Below are positions 61,621 to 64,000 of a stretch of 64,000 nt of DNA, one piece after another. The stretch's first letter is position 1. The number at the start of each line of letters is the position of its first letter. The stretch is from Bacteroides thetaiotaomicron VPI-5482. GTDB lineage: Bacteria; Bacteroidota; Bacteroidia; Bacteroidales; Bacteroidaceae. The notes under the pieces are model-generated. The model saw nothing but the letters and a program-made list of their open reading frames with translations, did not search any database and was not told the origin of the DNA. The stretch spans positions 1-64,000 of the forward strand of contig NC_004663.1 in assembly GCF_000011065.1 (NCBI RefSeq). Reading direction: 5' to 3'. The translations under genes were made by a program, and so were the position numbers.

Positions 61621-64000
61621 ATGAAAAAGATATCAATTGCAAACGCAATAACCGTGCTGGCCGCATCGGCATTCCTGATAGCTTGTAATGCCTACGACCA
61701 AGATTTATCACCGGGAGGCAACACCGTAATCGAGGCTGTTTGCCCAGCTCCTGCACTTGAAGAGCCAGCGACACGTACGGCTGTCGATCCCACAGCGTAT
61801 ACATCCGGAGAGATTGGCATCAACTGGCTGCCAGCCGACCGGATCGGCGTGTACAGCGCCACGACTGCCAATGCCTGCTTCACCAACCAGAGTGATCAGG
61901 AGACCGACAAGACCTCCTTCGCAGGTAATCTCCAGAACGGTGAGACTCCCCTGTATGCCTACTATCCCTATACGGAGACGGCGGGCACCGCTCCCACGGC
62001 TTTCAAGGGCACGCTGCCGCTGACCCAGCACTATTCCACCGCCACCCGCGAACTGGAAGGCGACTGGAAGGTGGGCACCCCCCAAGGCAGCTCCGCCTCA
62101 AGATTCACTTTCGAGCACATCTTCGCCTTCTTGAAGTTCGACATCAACGCCGGTGGCACCGACGTGGCGGGTGAAAGGCTGCTGAGCGTGTCGCTCACCG
62201 TCCCCGACAAGCAGCTCGGCGGCGGCTTCACTTGTGACCTTTCCACCCGTGCCGTCACCTTCACGCCGGCCACCGATGCCTCCACCGTGACCATGGAATG
62301 GACGGATACGCCGGAACTGTCCGCCTCCACCTTCCACGGCTACATGAACGTGGCTCCCGTCACGGGCATTGCGGGGACGGAAATCAGCATTCAGATCAAG
62401 ACCAACCTGCACATCATCACCTTCACCGAGACGATGAAAGCCGATGCGTTCAAGTCCAATACCTATTACACGGTACCTCTCACCCTGTCGCGCTTCAAAG
62501 ACAAGTGGACGATGGAGGAGAATCCCGATGCCAAGGAGGAGAACGCCGCTTGGGTGACCGGCCTGCAGAGCCGTCTGGCATGCGCCAACACCGTTTTTGC
62601 CATTGCGGGGCAACCCTTCATGCACAAAATCCGCGTGCCGCAAAGCACCTCGCAGCAATATCATGCGGTTGTGCCCGTAAAGAATGGCGTCAAGCGTGTC
62701 TACAACCTGCCGGAGGGACTGACCTGGAACGCCGGCCGCTGCCTTGTGGAAGGTAAGGCTCCCGCCGCCGGCGACTATGTCTATTCGGTGGAATTCACCG
62801 TAGGGGGCGCTACCTATAAAGAAGGCATCAAGCTCCACGTGGCCGTCCGGGCCGCCGATCTCCAGTCACCCACCCCCATGATGGGTTGGCAGACCTGGAA
62901 TGTCTTTAAAGACAAGATTGGCTACGACATCCTCGCGAGCCAGCTTGTAGGAATGAAGGAAAAAGGCCTCATTGACGCCGGTTACAGATACTTCGGCGTA
63001 GATGACTGCTGGCAGGTGAAAAGTGAGAACGACAACGGCCACCAGATTCCCGATGCAAGCAAGTTTCCCACGGCGAATGGCGTAAACGGCATGGCGCGCA
63101 TGGCGAACCTGATTCACGACTACGGTCTGAAAGCCGGTATCTACACCGATTGCGGAACCAAGACCTGCGAGAAGTACTTCGCATCGTACGGCTACGAGGA
63201 ACTCCATGCACAGGACTATAAGGGCTGGGGCTATGACTTCGTGAAAGAAGATTGGTATTATGACCTTGATATGGCTCCTGTCGGTGCGACTCCATCGACT
63301 TTCGTTGATGGATATGCCGGTCTGGGTAGCTATTGGAACACGTCCGAAATGGCGCAGGAACTCTACACCAAGATGGGCAAGGCGCTTAACGACCGCGGCC
63401 TGATGCTGTACGTGTGCGAATGGGGTATCCACGACCCATGGAAGTGGGGTGCCGAGACCGGTGCTACCTGCTGGCGCATGACCTATGACCACCGTGACGG
63501 CTGGTGGGGTAAAATCGACAGTGGTCTGTTTGGTAAAAAGAATGACGGCGATGAGAATGCTAACGGCGTGGGTGTGCACAACACCATCGTACTGATGCGC
63601 CACCTTTGGCCGTATGTCGGAATCAACCGTTACAATGATGCCGACATGATTTGCGTCGGTATCCGCGGTAGCGGCCAGTCGTCGAGCGACTGCGTTTACA
63701 ATCAGGCGGGTGGACTCACTTCAACCGAAGCCGAGACCTCGTTTGCCATGTGGTGCATGTGGAGTTCTCCTATCCTTCTGGGCTTCGACATGACCAAGGA
63801 TATGAGTTCGGCCGACTTGGCACACGACCTCGCGCTTGTCAAGAACGAGGAGCTTATCGCCATCAACCAAGATGCCTTAGGGCAGGGCGCCGAGTATATC
63901 AAGAGTGCTGACGGCATTGATTACTATCAGAAAGACCTCGCTGACGGCGATGTGGCGATTGCCGCTGTCAACCTCAGCGATAATTCTGCAACTTACACCA
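61621..64000 (+). CDS. Lipoprotein: fimbrillin-like domain fused to GH27 alpha-galactosidase (3' end outside window)
   Basis: At least 793 residues, open at the right edge. Lipobox LIAC (Cys ~22), then a fimbrillin-like region (~50-300: TRTAVDPTAYTSGEIGINWLPADRIGVYS, LYAYYPY, FTFEHIFAFLKFDIN). An Ig-like linker follows (~325-415), then GH27: SPTPMMGWQTWNVFKDKI, FGVDDCWQV, LIHDYGLKAGIYTDCG, DFVKEDWYYD (probable nucleophile Asp), INRYNDADMICVG (probable acid/base Asp) and MWSSPILLGFDM. The GH27 part looks active and would remove terminal alpha-galactose at the cell surface. Confidence 0.8.
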   Translation, partial: MKKISIANAITVLAASAFLIACNAYDQDLSPGGNTVIEAVCPAPALEEPATRTAVDPTAYTSGEIGINWLPADRIGVYSATTANACFTNQSDQETDKTSFAGNLQNGETPLYAYYPYTETAGTAPTAFKGTLPLTQHYSTATRELEGDWKVGTPQGSSASRFTFEHIFAFLKFDINAGGTDVAGERLLSVSLTVPDKQLGGGFTCDLSTRAVTFTPATDASTVTMEWTDTPELSASTFHGYMNVAPVTGIAGTEISIQIKTNLHIITFTETMKADAFKSNTYYTVPLTLSRFKDKWTMEENPDAKEENAAWVTGLQSRLACANTVFAIAGQPFMHKIRVPQSTSQQYHAVVPVKNGVKRVYNLPEGLTWNAGRCLVEGKAPAAGDYVYSVEFTVGGATYKEGIKLHVAVRAADLQSPTPMMGWQTWNVFKDKIGYDILASQLVGMKEKGLIDAGYRYFGVDDCWQVKSENDNGHQIPDASKFPTANGVNGMARMANLIHDYGLKAGIYTDCGTKTCEKYFASYGYEELHAQDYKGWGYDFVKEDWYYDLDMAPVGATPSTFVDGYAGLGSYWNTSEMAQELYTKMGKALNDRGLMLYVCEWGIHDPWKWGAETGATCWRMTYDHRDGWWGKIDSGLFGKKNDGDENANGVGVHNTIVLMRHLWPYVGINRYNDADMICVGIRGSGQSSSDCVYNQAGGLTSTEAETSFAMWCMWSSPILLGFDMTKDMSSADLAHDLALVKNEELIAINQDALGQGAEYIKSADGIDYYQKDLADGDVAIAAVNLSDNSATYT

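Noticed and set aside
1..64000. CRISPR arrays, tRNA and rRNA genes
   Set aside because: No regularly spaced repeats and no tRNA-like T-arm or acceptor structures were recognised by eye. A weak tRNA could be missed without a covariance search.

Overview
The window comes from a gut member of the Bacteroidales, most likely Bacteroides or Phocaeicola. The support is a SusC/SusD pair, a UpxY-type NusG paralogue heading a capsule locus, homologues of the CTnDOT regulators RteA/RteB/RteC, BACON and fimbrillin-like lipoproteins, and promoters of the Bacteroides TTTG/TAnnTTTG type. No tRNA, rRNA or CRISPR array was recognised. Nearly all genes run on the + strand; only two decayed transposases are on the - strand.

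Region 1 (1-10.2 kb) is accessory DNA. It holds two paralogous beta-helix-like surface proteins (one cut by the window start), an unknown lipoprotein, an HU-like DNA-binding protein with a C-terminal Ig-like domain, a helical protein fused to a ribosomal S17-like domain, a GNAT toxin-antitoxin pair, a lone PstS-like phosphate-binding protein and several unrecognised genes. Region 2 (10.2-19.3 kb) has higher GC and looks like the regulatory part of a CTnDOT-family conjugative element: a hybrid histidine kinase (RteA-like), a sigma-54 response regulator (RteB-like), an RteC-like protein, three tandem members of an unrecognised family, and two small HTH proteins in the place of Xis2c/Xis2d. Several of these genes carry an in-frame stop, and one a poly-C frameshift. 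Region 3 (19.5-22.2 kb) is two abutting dead insertion sequences (IS256-like and IS1182-like).

Region 4 (22.5-31.5 kb) is a nutrient-uptake locus: an alkaline phosphatase remnant, SusC, SusD, a PHP-type phosphoesterase and a BACON lipoprotein with a stop codon, followed by an insertion sequence. The phosphatase and PHP genes suggest phosphorylated substrates rather than plain glycans.

Region 5 (32.3-58.9 kb) is a capsular polysaccharide locus. A tyrosine recombinase sits beside a 212-bp segment bounded by perfect 23-bp inverted repeats; the promoter I can see inside it points away from the capsule genes, so the locus appears to be OFF in this sequence. UpxY follows, then a HAD hydrolase, flippase, FrhB-like protein, pyruvyl transferase, many glycosyltransferases (one frameshifted at a T9G8 tract), acyltransferase, Wzy, a WecA-like initiating transferase, Wza and a Wzc-like BY-kinase. 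A GC-rich PqqD / nucleotidyltransferase / HPr-kinase-like trio is inserted before wza. Region 6 (58.9-64 kb) has two small peptides and two large lipoproteins in which fimbrillin-like N-terminal domains are fused to a PLC-like domain lacking its catalytic His and to a GH27 alpha-galactosidase domain that runs off the window end.
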